NCBI GenBank assembly: GCA_963580285.1
Contig: OY757011.1
Coordinates: 153,005,245 to 153,069,244 of the forward strand
DNA length: 64,000 bases
Source: Lucinisca nassula
Taxonomy: Eukaryota > Mollusca > Bivalvia > Lucinida > Lucinidae
Reading direction: 5' to 3'
Position 1 is the stretch's first letter, and each line of letters begins with the position of its first letter. Position numbers and translations under genes: made by a program. The notes below the pieces were generated by a model, which saw only the letters and a list, made by a program, of their open reading frames with translations, had not been told where the DNA came from and searched no databases. Below are positions 40,255 to 51,660 of the stretch, in pieces.

Positions 40255-40545
40255 TAATGGCCCTTGCCCATCGGGGCTTGCATGATGCTTCCATGCAGAG
40301 CTGAAACCGACCACACACGAGTACTGGTAAATCGCTTAGAGGATCTAAGCCTGCCAAGGTGAATCGGTGCGAGTCGGACCGACCATGCTTATAAACCCTA
40401 TTGGTTTTATTGGGCGACAGGGCTTAGATCAGTGGAATTTCATCTCAATGTCGGGTAAAAGTCCCACAAAACGGGAAGCAACGCTTCCAAAATAACCTAT
40501 ACAGTGTTGACGGGGACGTTAAACCTCAAATCAAACAAATACCCT
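40255..40545 (-). repeat. Family D repeat, minus orientation
   Basis: Contains the inverse of the family D words (GCATGATGCTTCCATGCAGA, CCATGCTTATAAACCC, AATGTCGGGTAAAAGTCCCA). With 38,966-39,160 it forms an inverted pair around the palindromic array. Confidence 0.75.
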
Positions 40546-40693
40546 GCAGCAATCAAAAGTAGTGCTCCATTTTCAAAATACAAAAATGGATTCAATGATT
40601 TCAAAGCAATTAAAATTATCAAATGCACTATGATAAAGGACTTTGCATCTATACAAATAACATGAGAAAGTCACCCGTTTTCAGTTATATGAT

Positions 40694-40840
40694 AAGAATC
40701 TTATATGGGTGTGATGGGTGGATGGAAAAATCCGTCCCGAGGGTCACTGTCCGGCATCACGAGGCTTGCCAAGTGATGCCGGACAGTGATCCCGAGCGAT
40801 GGCTTTTTCTATCCACCCCTCACACCCATATAGGGTTCTT
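40694..40840. repeat. Foldback element, 67-bp arms, 11-base loop
   Basis: The arms 40,694-40,760 and 40,772-40,840 are complementary at most positions. The inner 18 bp are perfect (CACTGTCCGGCATCAC with its inverse) and the outer part includes ATATGGGTGTGA and CACACCCATAT. The loop is GAGGCTTGCCA. 40,850-41,490 downstream has no recognised gene. Confidence 0.85.
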
Positions 40841-41493
40841 TTTCTTGCATACCTTCCATTTCTTAGCCCGGATTTTTAATGCTGCAGTCACTTCGGTTAC
40901 CGACGTCCGCCATATTGTGATGACACTACAGGAATGTTTAGTGATGTCACGTAACGTGCTGTGACGTCATCCTTAACGACGGCGCATACGATGTCGTATT
41001 CAACCAGTGTATTTATCAAACACGCGATTATATTCGATTTTGGGTCGGAACACCAGGGTCAGAACATAAAGGTAAAATCACGGATTTCCTTGTCTGGTGT
41101 GCAAGAAGTATGCTTCTTGGCCCATTTGTATTGTATTTACCAGAACATTTAATATTTGACCACTAACGATATCGTTAGATAACGATGCTTTGACCAACTT
41201 GTTTTAGAGGAAAACTTGTTTCGAGTGATTCTCGAGTTTTTCAACGCTGCTATTGACACGACTGCCACTGCCTTGTCCTGGGCTATCTTACACCTCATCA
41301 GACACCTCACATACAGGAGAAAAGTCGGGCTGCGATTTTGAAGGTAACAAAAACCGGAATAATAATTTTTGTGTCAATTTTCATGGGAAAGCATGTGTTC
41401 GGAGTTGGCGATCAGGTATGACACACACCTACATGTACCTTCTCCGTTACACAGCGAACACTCGAGGACAAGCAGTCTGAATACACGCAGGGT

Positions 41494-41772
41494 CATTACG
41501 AAAACACGCCTATACAAATACATTGTAGATTTTACCACCAAAAATATGAACATTTTCAGATCAACAATTGTGATAATTTCCTTATTTCTGCTCAAAATAT
41601 AGATTGTGGGTACACGTTAGAACCGCCTCAACGAGGCGGTTCTAACGAGTACCAACAATCTATATTTTAGAGTAGAAATAAGAAAAATAAGGTTTACCCT
41701 ACAAACCCCAGTTTTACAATATAAAAGTGGGGTTCAGGGGGATCAAAACCACACAGGCGTGTTTTCGTGATG
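41494..41772 (+). mobile_element. Family A MITE, full-length copy (279 bp)
   Basis: Termini CATTACGAAAACACGCCTAT and its inverse ending CGTGATG. Left body, central palindrome (about 41,596-41,668, with AGAACCGCCTCAACGAGGCG) and right body containing TTTACAATATAAAAGTGGGG. The same length as the 47,504 copy supports the ends. No convincing target duplication. Confidence 0.88.
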
Positions 41773-42236
41773 TGATCTGCACACTTTTGTTCGCAAGTGG
41801 GAAAACAACACCTTTTTACGCAAGTGGCACCACCGGTTTACTCATGAAATGGTTCATGTAATAAAGATGAAATAAAATCGAAAGATAAACAAGATTTATT
41901 CACCTTCGAGTGTTAGAAACAGGCAACAACAGCGCTGTAGCCATCCCAAAGATTGCAAACGCCTGTATCGAATCCGTAGTAAAAATTTGTTCGCTTTATT
42001 CGTTATAATTACTATGCGTTATAGTAGGCCTACACGCGGTAGATAGTATTTGTTGAAAATATTATTGTAAACGAAGCAAAAGTCGAAACGAGTGAAATAT
42101 TCTTAAAATGGAAATATAATCCAATCAAAACAATCATAAGAAGATAAATGCCAAGGTGGCTGTTACATGAGCGGGTACTTTTTCGGTTGCTGGAACAGAC
42201 AGAATGGTAAAACTTGAAGACAAGAAAAACCCTGCT

Positions 42237-42329
42237 AGCATTCTACATAAATCTACAGCGGGCCGTTAGCGGCCCGTCAGCTACCCTGACGGGCCGCTAA
42301 CGGCCCGCTGTAGATGTATGTAGAATGCT
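42237..42329. repeat. GC-rich long palindrome, 43-bp arms, 7-base loop
   Basis: The arms 42,237-42,279 and 42,287-42,329 match at 42 of 43 positions; the inner part is CGGGCCGTTAGCGGCCCGTC and the loop GCTACCC. The immediate surroundings are AT-rich and unannotated (41,775-42,235 and 42,330-42,550 hold no recognised gene). Confidence 0.92.
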
Positions 42330-42554
42330 TACTGGGAAATTGCCATATCTACAAGCTACAATCGACGAAACGGTTAGACTTTCTAATATTGATACAGTAT
42401 GCTTTATTGATTCAGCCTCAGGCACATCTAGGATGGGCAACTTGAATAACAAGAATCTCCCTTTTAAAGAAAGAATTTGCTCGGAAGTATTTTTTTATGC
42501 GACCTTTCTAATCTCTTGGCTAATTCAGCAGACAACAATTTGATAGTGTTGATA

Positions 42555-44608
42555 GCTTTTAGCTCACCTGACCGAAGGTCATGGTGAGCTTTTGTGACCA
42601 TGAGATGTCCGGCGTCGTCATTCGTCGTGCGTCTCCATCGTGCGCCATCCGGCGTCCTTACACTTTTCTTGTTAACACTCTAGAGGCCACCGTTTTGGTC
42701 CAATCATGATCAGACTTGGTCAGATTGATTATCATGATCATATCTTGGTCAAGTTCGAATATGAGTCATGTCGGATCAAACCTGCTCAGATTAATCACCA
42801 TGACAATATCAAGGTCAGGTTCGAATATGGGTCATGTCGAGTCAAAAAGTAGGTCAGTAGGTCAAATCGTAGAAAACCCTTATTAACACTTAAAAGGCCA
42901 CAGTTTTGGTCCAATCATCATCAAACCTGCCAAGAATGATCTTCATGGCAATATCTCGGTCATGTTTGAATATGGGTCATGTCGGGTTAAATAGTAAGTC
43001 AGTAGGTGAAATCATAGAAAATCTTTGTTAACACTCTAGAGGCCACAGTTTTGGTCCAATCATCATCAAACTTGCTCAGAATAATCACCATGACAATATC
43101 AAGGTCAGGTTCGAATATGGGTCATGTCGAGTCCAAAAGTAGGTCAGTAGGTCAAATCGTCGAAACCCCTTTTTAACACTTAAGGGGCCACAGTTTTGGT
43201 CCAATCATCATCAAACTTGACAAGAATGATCTTCATGGCAATATCTCGGTCATGTTTGAATATGGGTCATGTCGGGTTAAATAGTAAGTCAGTAGGTGAA
43301 ATCATAGAAAATCTTTGTTAACACTCTAGAGGCCACAGTTTTGGTCCAATCATCATCAACCTTGCTCAGAATGATCATCATGACAATATCTAGGTCAGGT
43401 TTGAATATGAGTCATATTGGGTCAAAAAGTATGACAGTAGGTTTTTATCATAAAAAAAAAACTTTTTCAACACTATAGAGGCCACAGATTTGGTCCAATC
43501 ATCATCACACTTGCTCAGAATGATCATCATGATATGAGTCATGTCGGGTCAAATAGTAAGTCAGTAGTTGAAATCATAGAAAATCTTTGTTAACAATCTA
43601 GAGGCCACAGTTTTGGTCCAATCAGCATCAACCTTGCAAAGAATGATCACCATGACAATATCCAGGTCAGGTTTGAATATGAGTCACATCGGGTCAAAAG
43701 TAGGTCAGTAGGTTATATCATAGAAAACTTTGTCAACACTCTAGAGACCACAGTTTTGGTCCAATCATCATCAAACATGCTCAGAATGATCATCATGATA
43801 ATACCTAGGTCAGGTTCGAATATGGGTCACGTTGAGTCAAAAAGTAGGTCAGTAGGTCAAATCGTAGAAAAAAACTGGATAACAGTCTAGAGGCCACAGT
43901 TTTGGTCAAATCATCATCAAAGATGCTCAGAATGATCATCATGACAATATCTCGGTCAAGTTCGAATATGGGTATGTCGGGTCAAAATGTAGGTCAGTAG
44001 GTCAAATCAAAGAAAATCTTTAACACTCTAGAGGCCACAGTTGTGGTCCAATTATCATCAATTTTGCTCAGAATGATCATCATGACAATATCTAGGTCAG
44101 GTTTGAATATGGGTCATGTTGGGCCAAAAGGTAGGACAGTAGGTTATATTATAGAAAAAATTAGTCAACACTCTAGAGGCTACAGTTTTGGTCCAATCAT
44201 CATCAAACTTGCTCAGAATAATTATCATAACAATATCTCGCTCAAGTTCGAATATGGGTAATGTCGGGTCAAAAAGTAGGTCAGTAGGTCAGATCGTAGA
44301 AAAACTTTGTCAACACTCTAGAGGCCATAGTTTTGGTCCGATTATCATCAAACTAGCTCAGAATGATCAACACGAAAATATATAGGTCAGGTTTGAATAT
44401 GGGTCATGTTGGGTCAAAAGGTAGGTCTGAAGGTTATATCATAGAAAAACCTTGTTAACACTCTAGAGGCCACAGTTTTGGTCCAATTATCATCAAACCT
44501 GTTCAAAATGATTATCTTATCATTATCTAGGCCAAGTTCGAATCCGGGTTATGTTGTATCAAAAAATAGTTTAGTAGGTCGAATCATAGAAAAAACCTTG
44601 TAAACACC
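42555..44608 (+). mobile_element. Core-tandem-repeat element with about 13 units of 145 bp
   Basis: Left block GCTCACCTGACCGAAGGTCA, which can hairpin with TGGTGAGC, then a GTC/CGTC-rich stretch, then units spaced about 145 bp. Each unit has AACACTCTAGAGGCCACAGT, TTGGTCCAATCATCATCAAA, CAATATCTAGGTCAGGTT and GGGTCAAAAAGTAGGTCAGT. One unit near 43,520 is shortened. The block is widespread in mollusc genomes (from general knowledge) and has the layout of pearl-like elements. The small ORFs are repeat products. It ends against a family D copy. Confidence 0.8.
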
Positions 44609-44609
44609 C

Positions 44610-44912
44610 TAAAGCCCCTCCCCCATCTGGTGCTTGAAGAAATATGTGGGCTGCATGATGCTTTCACGCAGAGCTGAAACCGTTACGCTCACGAGTACTG
44701 GTAAACTGCTTAGAGGATATAAGCCTGCCCAGGCAAAGCGGTGCGAGTCGGACCGTCCTTGCTTATAAACCCTATTGGTTTCATTGGGCGGCAGGGCTTG
44801 GGATGTCATTTCATCTCAATGTCGGGTAAAAGTCCCACAAAATTGGAAGCAATGTCTCCAAAATGACCTTTACAGTGTTGACGGAGACGTTAAACCTCGA
44901 ATCAAACAAAAA
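44610..44912 (-). repeat. Family D repeat, minus orientation, near complete
   Basis: Runs from CCCTCCCCCATCTGGTGC to AAACCTCGAATCAAACAAA. It provides the uninterrupted reference for the copy broken by a family A insertion at 61.57 kb. Confidence 0.8.
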
Positions 44913-44916
44913 GAAA

Positions 44917-45570
44917 CATCTGGTGCACTAGGACCTGAACCTCAATGTCCGCAAGGTGCCCAGATGATGACATACAGGTCAGTCGTGTATTGTCAAAGGG
45001 ATCCACCACACACACCCCACCCCAACCCCATCCCCTTGTCACCATGAGTCATTGTTATTTAGACTGAACCCTTTCATCTCCGACTGGTGCACTAAGACCT
45101 GACCCTCAATGTCCATAAGGTGCCAAGATAGTGACATACAAGTCAGCTCAGTATTGTCAAAGGGATACAACCACCCCACGTCCCCTCCCTGCATGGGGCA
45201 TTGTTAGTTAGACTGAGTCTGTCACGAGGGTCTGACCCTCAATGTCGACAAGGTGCCCATACAGTGACATACAAGTCAGCTCTGTATTGTCAGGGGGTAC
45301 CCCATCCTTCACCTTCCCCATGAGGCATTGTTAATTAGACTGAGCCGGTTCATCTCCGTCGGGTGTACTAGGAACTGACCCTCAATGTCCACAAGGTGCC
45401 CAGATAGTGAAATACAAGTCAGCTCTGTATTTTCAAAGGGATGGGTCCCCAACCCCACCCTTAACACCATGACACCATGAGTCATTGTTAGCCTGTTCAT
45501 CTCCGTCTGGTGCACTAGGACCTGACCCTCAATGTCCACAAGGTTCCCAGATAGTGACATACAAGTTTAA
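44917..45570 (-). repeat. Tandem array, about 140-bp period, five units
   Basis: Units share GACCCTCAATGTCCACAAGG, ATAGTGACATACAAGTCAGC, TCTGTATTGTCAAAGGGAT and GAGTCATTGTTA. Pyrimidine-rich CCCCACCC segments vary between units. No gene. Orientation is arbitrary. Confidence 0.8.
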
Positions 45571-45875
45571 GCCCCCAGTGGAATTTCGTTTCCGCTGACC
45601 GTTCTAAGGCGGTTCTTCTGTCGCGGTTTATTTTTCTTATGATTTATCTTTTGGTGTTTATGTCACTTATATTATTTTATTTTGGATAGCCGATTGGCCA
45701 TTTTGTTTGAAAGTAACCGTCCTTTTGGCTTTCCGCTGTTGATGTTTCCATTGGGGTCTGTTGTTTCGTGTTTGTGTTTCTTTCCCTTTGATGTTTCTGA
45801 TGGGAGCTGTGGGTTAATTGTATCGATTCCTGGTCATTGCCTCCACTTCTATTTTGTATTCAATGCAAATTGTCT
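45570..45875 (+). repeat. Family E repeat, longer copy
   Basis: Starts near CCGCTGACCGTTCTAAGGCG, a word also seen at about 63,050 (CTGACCGTTCCAAGACGG), and continues into GGCCATTTTGTTTGAAAGTA and TTAATTGTATCGATTCCTGG. Defines the longest member of this family here. Confidence 0.6.
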
Positions 45876-46067
45876 CCAATATGCATGAAATGTCAAAATC
45901 TGTTTCTGGGAAAAATAATTAAAATATTGGCTGCTAATTGTTTTACTTGCTTAGCGTTAAGCCACACGAGTATAAGCCCCAAAATGGGACATTTGCAAAC
46001 AGGGAAGATTCAATCAAACGCCACAGAATGCGCCGTTTCTTCAGTCCTCGCCGTTTCTGTGGAGTGC

Positions 46068-46140
46068 TGGGGTGCAGTGGTAAAGCATCTGATTCGAGAC
46101 TGAAAGGTAACCGGCTCAATTATTGTCTGTACTGACATCT
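46068..46140 (+). repeat. tRNA-like SINE head, degenerate
   Basis: GGTGCAGTGGTAAAGCATCT matches the start of the SINE at 53.79 kb, but the B-box region has decayed (CCGGCTCAATTAT). Not a functional tRNA gene: no acceptor stem pairing that I can see. Confidence 0.45.
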
Positions 46141-46867
46141 CGTCGGCTTTATGGCATTCCTAGGCTCAGTGTATGACTCATATTTGTGATACTTCTATAT
46201 TCCTAATTGAAGAGAAAGGCAGTGAAATTCCGCTAATAGGACCACCTAAAATTAATACTAATTATGCTTTGAAAACCTCATTTAGAAGGGTGCAGTGCAG
46301 TTATTCTTTCTTCTTGTTTACTGCGCACATTGTCCTCTAGTCAGGGATCGCCTCTGGCACTGTTCAAAAGTGGTCTTAAAGACAAAGGTGGTCTTAATAT
46401 AGCAATTTTACTGAACATATATAAGAGTCCTGATATAGTGGCTAGCTTTTTTAAGCAAGCAGCCTGTTGTAGGCTTGAATCGGTCTAAAGCTTTAGCACC
46501 TGATTAACTTCATCCTAGAGTCATAAGAAAACTAGTAAATGAGCTAGGTCCCGTATTAGCACATCTGTTTCAGCAATCTCTAGATATGGATGAAATCCCC
46601 AAAGAATGGCTTCAGTCGAATAGGTTTCTTGCTTGTAATTTTAGCCCTGTGTCACTGACAAGTGTTCCATATAAATTGCTTGAAAATTAGTTTGCTCAAA
46701 TATCATGTCCCACTTGGATGAACAAAAACGTTTGTCAGACAGGCAACACGCATTTAGGAAAAGGCGCAGTTATGAAACATAGTTGAGCACCATTATTAAT
46801 GATTTTGGTAAAACCTTGGACAAACGAGGACAGTGAGCATATTTATTCTGGTCTTCGCGAAGTACCT

Positions 46868-46980
46868 ACACTCTATATTTTGAGCAGAAATAAGAAAAAT
46901 ATCCAATTTTTCATCTTAAAGTTTTCATTTTTTCGGTGATAAAGGTTACAATGTATTTGTATTGGCGAGTTTTCGTAATG
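46868..46980. mobile_element. Family A MITE, half copy
   Basis: Begins inside the palindrome (CTATATTTTGAGCAGAAATA) and runs to the terminus GTTTTCGTAATG. Inserted in the LINE relic. Confidence 0.7.
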
Positions 46981-47503
46981 GAGTTGTTTGGCTATGGCAT
47001 TTGCAGAAAAACTCTCAAATAGATAGGTTCTTCCTTTGTATAGGAAAAAGCGAGTTGTTGTTTATGGTGAAACTTAAGAATGAGCTGCAGGTTTGTCTGG
47101 CCCACAAATGACTGTTTTTGTGTGTCTGGGCTCAAACAAGGCATTGTTGTTTTTTTTTTTTTTTTTTTGTTCCAGTGTTGTTTTCCCTGTACTTTAATGG
47201 CATTTTCACTGACATTGACTCAGCAATAAGACTGTTCGCAGATGACTGTGTTTGCTGCCGGGAAATTAGAGATGCAGATGACCTACTGAAACTTAGTTTC
47301 AACATATTTTATTCAAAAAGATATATACTATGATATTCATTGCAGATAATTAAATGTGAGAACAAAAAAGGATTAGAACGAAAGCTGAGCTTATATTGTT
47401 CTTCTTGAAAAGTTCAGAAGGATATAGATAGATCTGGGTGTTGGGCTTAAATGGAACATTAGATTTGCGACCGTTAAATGCAATGTTATGCAGATACGTA
47501 TGC

Positions 47504-47782
47504 CATTACGAAAACACACCTATACAAATACATTGCCAATTTTTTGGCCAAAAAATACAAATTTTAAGGTGAAAAATTGTGATATTTTTCTTATTTCTGC
47601 TCAAAATATAGATTGTGGGCACTCGTTAGAACCGCCTCATCGAGGCGGTTCTAACGAGTACCCACAATCTATATTTTAGAGCAGAAATAAGAAAAATAAG
47701 GTTTACCCCTGTAAACCCCAGTTTTACTATATAAAAGTGGGGTTCAAGGGGGTCAACATTATATAGGCGTGTTTTCGTGATG
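47504..47782 (+). mobile_element. Family A MITE, full-length copy (279 bp) in the LINE relic
   Basis: CATTACGAAAACACACC to CGTGTTTTCGTGATG. The central palindrome is part of a larger near-perfect foldback from about 47,581 to 47,700, because TTTCTTATTTCTGCTC on the left pairs with GAGCAGAAATAAGAAA on the right. Left and right outer bodies are unrelated to each other except for the termini. Confidence 0.88.
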
Positions 47783-48429
47783 AGGAGAACCAATTAAATT
47801 GAAGCTTTGTACACCTTAGAGGGAAAGGTTTTCGAAAACTTCCAATAAATATCATGCAGTGAAAATCACACATGACTTCAGATGGAATACATATATTAGC
47901 GACATGTATACTGAGACAAATAGAAACTTCGCTTCCCGAGGCGAAAACTTTATCGGTACCCTCAGCATGCAAACGTGACAGAATATAAATGACTTGTTCG
48001 CCCAATCTTAGGATATGGGAGCTCTATTTGGGTCCTCGTGGTAGTGGTTCTTCAAGCAGAAATCGAAAAATGTCATAATATAGCTGCTAGATTTGTAACT
48101 AGCGATCTCTACTTTGAAACCGGGATATGACTGGAATACTAGAAAAATAGTCTGGGAGTCTCTCAAAAAGGAGAAGAGACAGTAGGCTTATTCTATGGTA
48201 CAAAGGCTTAAATTTTAAGGTGCCGCCAGCATTCTAACAGATGGCCTTGTACTCCCAGCTAGCTGCTGTCAAAATCAAGACTCATTGTCATTTAAGACCT
48301 GGCATTTACAAACGGTTCTTCTTCCCTTGGAACATTGGAGATCGTAATGCCCGTCCCAATTCTATCAATCCCTCAGTGGATAGCGTATCTAAGTTTACCT
48401 CTTTGGTGAAAGCCAGGGACTAACTTCCC

Positions 48430-48925
48430 ATATCACAGGTCCTGGCTAATGAATGTCATTTGGCATGTCACTAGTAACAAGTCTTATTCTGATCCGTTTC
48501 CACAAGACGTCAATTGCATCAAAATGTCCCTTGCCTTACGCAAGTATATTTTGATTTTTCCATAAGGCACTTGGGTTATGCAGGCTGAACTGCATTTATT
48601 ACAGTCCCACAATCAGTGCCCCACTATACCGTAAAACACACTAAGTCTGCTGACTATGATATTCCGAAACTGCAAGACTATGCGAAAAAAAATGGAAAAC
48701 TATTGAAAACGTAAACGTTAGAAGACAAATTCACTGAATATATATAAACTTGATGTTTCTTTGCTTGGGTTTCTATCAAAGAAGACAGCTTCTGATTGAA
48801 AAATCATTCCGCCGTGGCAGTTGTTAAGTTCATTCTTACGCTTTCGAAACAAGTCCTAAGTTTACCGTTTGGGTGGCATTTTTAACATTTCGATGACAAA
48901 GTTGGAATTATAAGGGATGAATAAT
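48430..48925. other. No gene recognised
   Basis: AT-rich DNA with no long frame and no family member. Confidence 0.5.
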
Positions 48926-48927
48926 CA

Positions 48928-49095
48928 TTTTTTGTAGATTTTATCGATGTGTAAACTCCGGCGAATCACGCACAAACTTATAGGTAGATAGGTAGACTAT
49001 CAGCGACAGGTAGTGATATAACACGCTGTCAAAGAGAACTCACTAACTTGTGAGTGATTCGCCGGAGTTTGTACATCGATAAAATCCACAAAATA
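48928..49095. repeat. Inverted repeat, 48-bp arms, 72-base spacer
   Basis: The arms 48,928-48,975 and 49,048-49,095 share ATTTTATCGATGT and CTCCGGCGAATCAC in inverse orientation, with about four mismatches. The spacer has AGGTAGATAGGTAGA. 49,100-49,725 downstream holds no recognised gene. Confidence 0.85.
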
Positions 49096-49727
49096 TAATG
49101 CAGAAATATGCTTGAAAAGTATGCAAGAAGACACAGCAGACGTTATAAACAGCTGACATTTTAAGGCGCACCTACAATAAGACATGAGCGAAGAGCGAAG
49201 ACTCAGCGAGACTGCATCTGATCGACGTCGCTAGGATGGAGCTATTAATATTTCTCAGCACTCTTCTACAATGGTTCAAGTTCGAGTCTCCACCCGGCGC
49301 TCAACCACCAGAAGCCGGTATTGTCCAGACAGGAATCACAAGTCGGCCAAACGAGTATAAAGTTTGTGCCATTCCTCTTTTAGAATGCTGCTTGTTATAG
49401 TATCCGCTCTGAATGTTCATGTAGCTTTAGTGAAGCAGTTCAGTTTGTAGTGTACATGAGTTGCAGATTATTTTGTATCTTTACTATAAAAGTCGCCAGT
49501 TTTCCAAGGGAGACAATTTTTCAGACATTAGAAATGGCTCTGACGTGCATCAAGACAAATAACTTCACCTGCTATTCTTGAATCTCATGGGTAATTAATT
49601 AAGAGAGGCCTAATCTGTGATCTGATCTGAAAACGAACCATGTCTAAAATTACCTCGAACTTGCGTGTCCCATACCTCCAGATAAGGCGCTTTTTCCATT
49701 TGAAATGTACTGATATTTTTCTTATTT

Positions 49728-49865
49728 CTGCAGGAAAACATATGCTGTGGGGATTCATTTGAAGCACCTCGCCGAGGTGCTTCTAATGAATACCCACAAC
49801 GTATGTTTTCGTTTCGGCGAGATCCTTCAAATGAATACCCACATCATATGTTTTCCTGCCGAAAG
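49728..49865. repeat. Family A-like hairpin variant with a duplicated arm
   Basis: GAAAACATATGCTGTGGGGA begins the left arm; the centre is GCACCTCGCCGAGGTGC; the right arm ends ACAACGTATGTTTTC. A second right arm (AATACCCACATCATATG) follows directly. A similar arm duplication is at 61,755. 49,870-50,285 holds no recognised gene. Confidence 0.7.
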
Positions 49866-50289
49866 AAGTAAATAATATGTGGATACCCCCTCTTACCTGG
49901 GGTTATGGTGTCATGTGAAGACACTTTCGGTTCTACTGCCTTCTTTTTATTTCGAGTGTTTATGAGCAAGATCGAGCATCAACCGGACTATGGTAGTGGT
50001 CAAACTGCGCATGTTCCTCCACAAGTGTGATCGAACAACCTCTGGTAGATTTTTGGTAAACAAACATGGGCGCCCCCATGACACGATTGGTGTTTTCGGA
50101 CGACGAGGAAGATCACCATTTTGAACACTGCAAAAATAGCAGTGCCGATTCTATCTTTCATATTGTGCACATTTTACATCTTCTTACAAATAAACATGCG
50201 CAAACAATACTGAAAATATGCATTTTCCCTTGGACCAACATATTTTCTTACTTTTCGCCGCCATCTTGTACACTATTGTACCAGAGAAA

Positions 50290-51660
50290 CCAACGCTTTA
50301 GTCGTCATGGCAAGGAGAAATCAGAGTAAGCCGCTGCTGGCTGTGCCGTGACAAGGATAAATAGGTGTAAACCATCGTTGACTGTGTCGTGGCAAGGAGA
50401 AGTTGGAGTAAACCATTGTTGACTGTGTCGTGGCAAGGAGAATTGGAGTAAACTGCTGCAGACTGCATCGTGACAAGGAGAAATTGGAGTAAACTATCGT
50501 TGACTTTGTCGTTGCAAGGAAGCTGTTGACTATGTCATGGCAAGGAAAAATTGGAGTAAACCATTGTTAATTGTGTAGTGACAAGGAGAAATTGGAGTAA
50601 ACTAATGTTGGCTGTATCTTGACAAGGAGAAATAGGAGTAAACCACCCTTGACTGTATCGAGGCAAGGAGAACTGGAGTAACTCATTGTTGACTGTGTCA
50701 TGCTGAGCAGACTTGGAGTAAACTATTGTGGACTCTGTCATGGTAACGAAATGTTGGAGTTAACTACTGTTGACAGTGTCGTGGAAAGGAGAATAGGAGT
50801 AAACTATTGCCGACAGTGTCGTGGCAAGGAACAATCGAGTAACAAACAGTTGTCTGTGTCCTGACAAAGAGAAGTTGAAGTAAACTGCTGTAGAGTGTGT
50901 CGTGACAAGGAGAAATTGGAGTAAACCATCTTTGGCTGTGTCGTGGGAAGGAGAATTTGGAGTAAACCATCGTTGACTATGTCGCGGCAAGGAATATTGA
51001 AGTAAACTATCGTTGACTGAGGCAAGGAAATGAGAATTGGAGTAACCACTTGTGTATGTGTCGTTACAAGGAGAATAGTAAAAATATTGTTGACTATGTC
51101 GTGGCAAGGAGAAATTGGAATAACTCATCGTTGAAAGCGTCGTGGCAAGCAGGCATTGGCTGATACCACTGTTTACTGTCTCTTGGTAAAGAAAAATTTC
51201 AGTGACCCACTTCTGACCTTTCCGTGGTAAGGAGAAACCTACTACTGACTGTGGCATGACAAGGGGCAATTGGAGTAATGAATTGTTGACTGAGTCGTGG
51301 TAAGCAAGCGTTGAAAGGAAAAAATGGAGTTGCACACTTTTGGCTATGCCGTGGCAAGGAGGAATTCGAGTTGCGCACTGTTGACTGTGGCGTGGCAGAG
51401 AGGAACTTGAGTAGCATACGGTTAACTGTCGCATGGCAAAGGAACATTTGAGTTATCCGCTGTTGAATATGGAATGGCAAGGAAATATTGTTGCACACCG
51501 TTGACTGTGGCGTGGCAAGGAGAAATCGGAGTGATCCACTGTTGACTGTGGTATGGCAATGAAAGATTGGAGTGACACACTATTGACTAAGGCGTGTAAG
51601 GAGAAACTGTAGTAACCTCCTGTTGACATTGGCGTGGTAAAAAGGCGTGGCAAGGATAAG
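50290..51660. repeat. Tandem array, about 40-bp units (about 34 copies)
   Basis: Units contain GTTGACTGTGTCGTGGCAAG, GAGAAATTGGAGTAAAC and drift in length (37-42 bp). The 3' part is more diverged. A 224-codon minus-strand frame spanning 50,760-51,434 with SLPRHSQQ-type motifs is a by-product of the repeat. 51,665-52,605 after it has no gene; it holds a 33-bp direct repeat (AAGTGCAAAGCACATGAGCC) at 51,980 and 52,174. Confidence 0.9.

Larger units (their letters stand above)
46455..48425 (+). pseudogene. Dead non-LTR (LINE) reverse transcriptase, with nested MITEs
   Basis: Scattered frames carry LINE RT blocks in order: HPRVIRKLVNELGPVLAHLF (about 46,510), FSPVSLTSVPYKLLE (about 46,645), a palm segment ending LFADDC (47,233-47,250; catalytic ADD) and, after the insertions, the C-terminal region (NIAARFVTSD near 48,085 and a segment resembling FFPRTIxDWN near 48,310). 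CR1/L2/Jockey-like by these motifs. Interruptions: many stops, a 20-T run near 47,150 between SGLKQG and PVLF, a half family A copy at 46,868-46,980 and a full one at 47,504-47,782. Non-functional. Confidence 0.75.

Noticed and set aside
50760..51434. 224-codon minus-strand ORF with SLPRHSQQ repeats
   Set aside because: It lies wholly within the 40-bp tandem array and its motifs are translations of the unit; units vary in length and break the phase.
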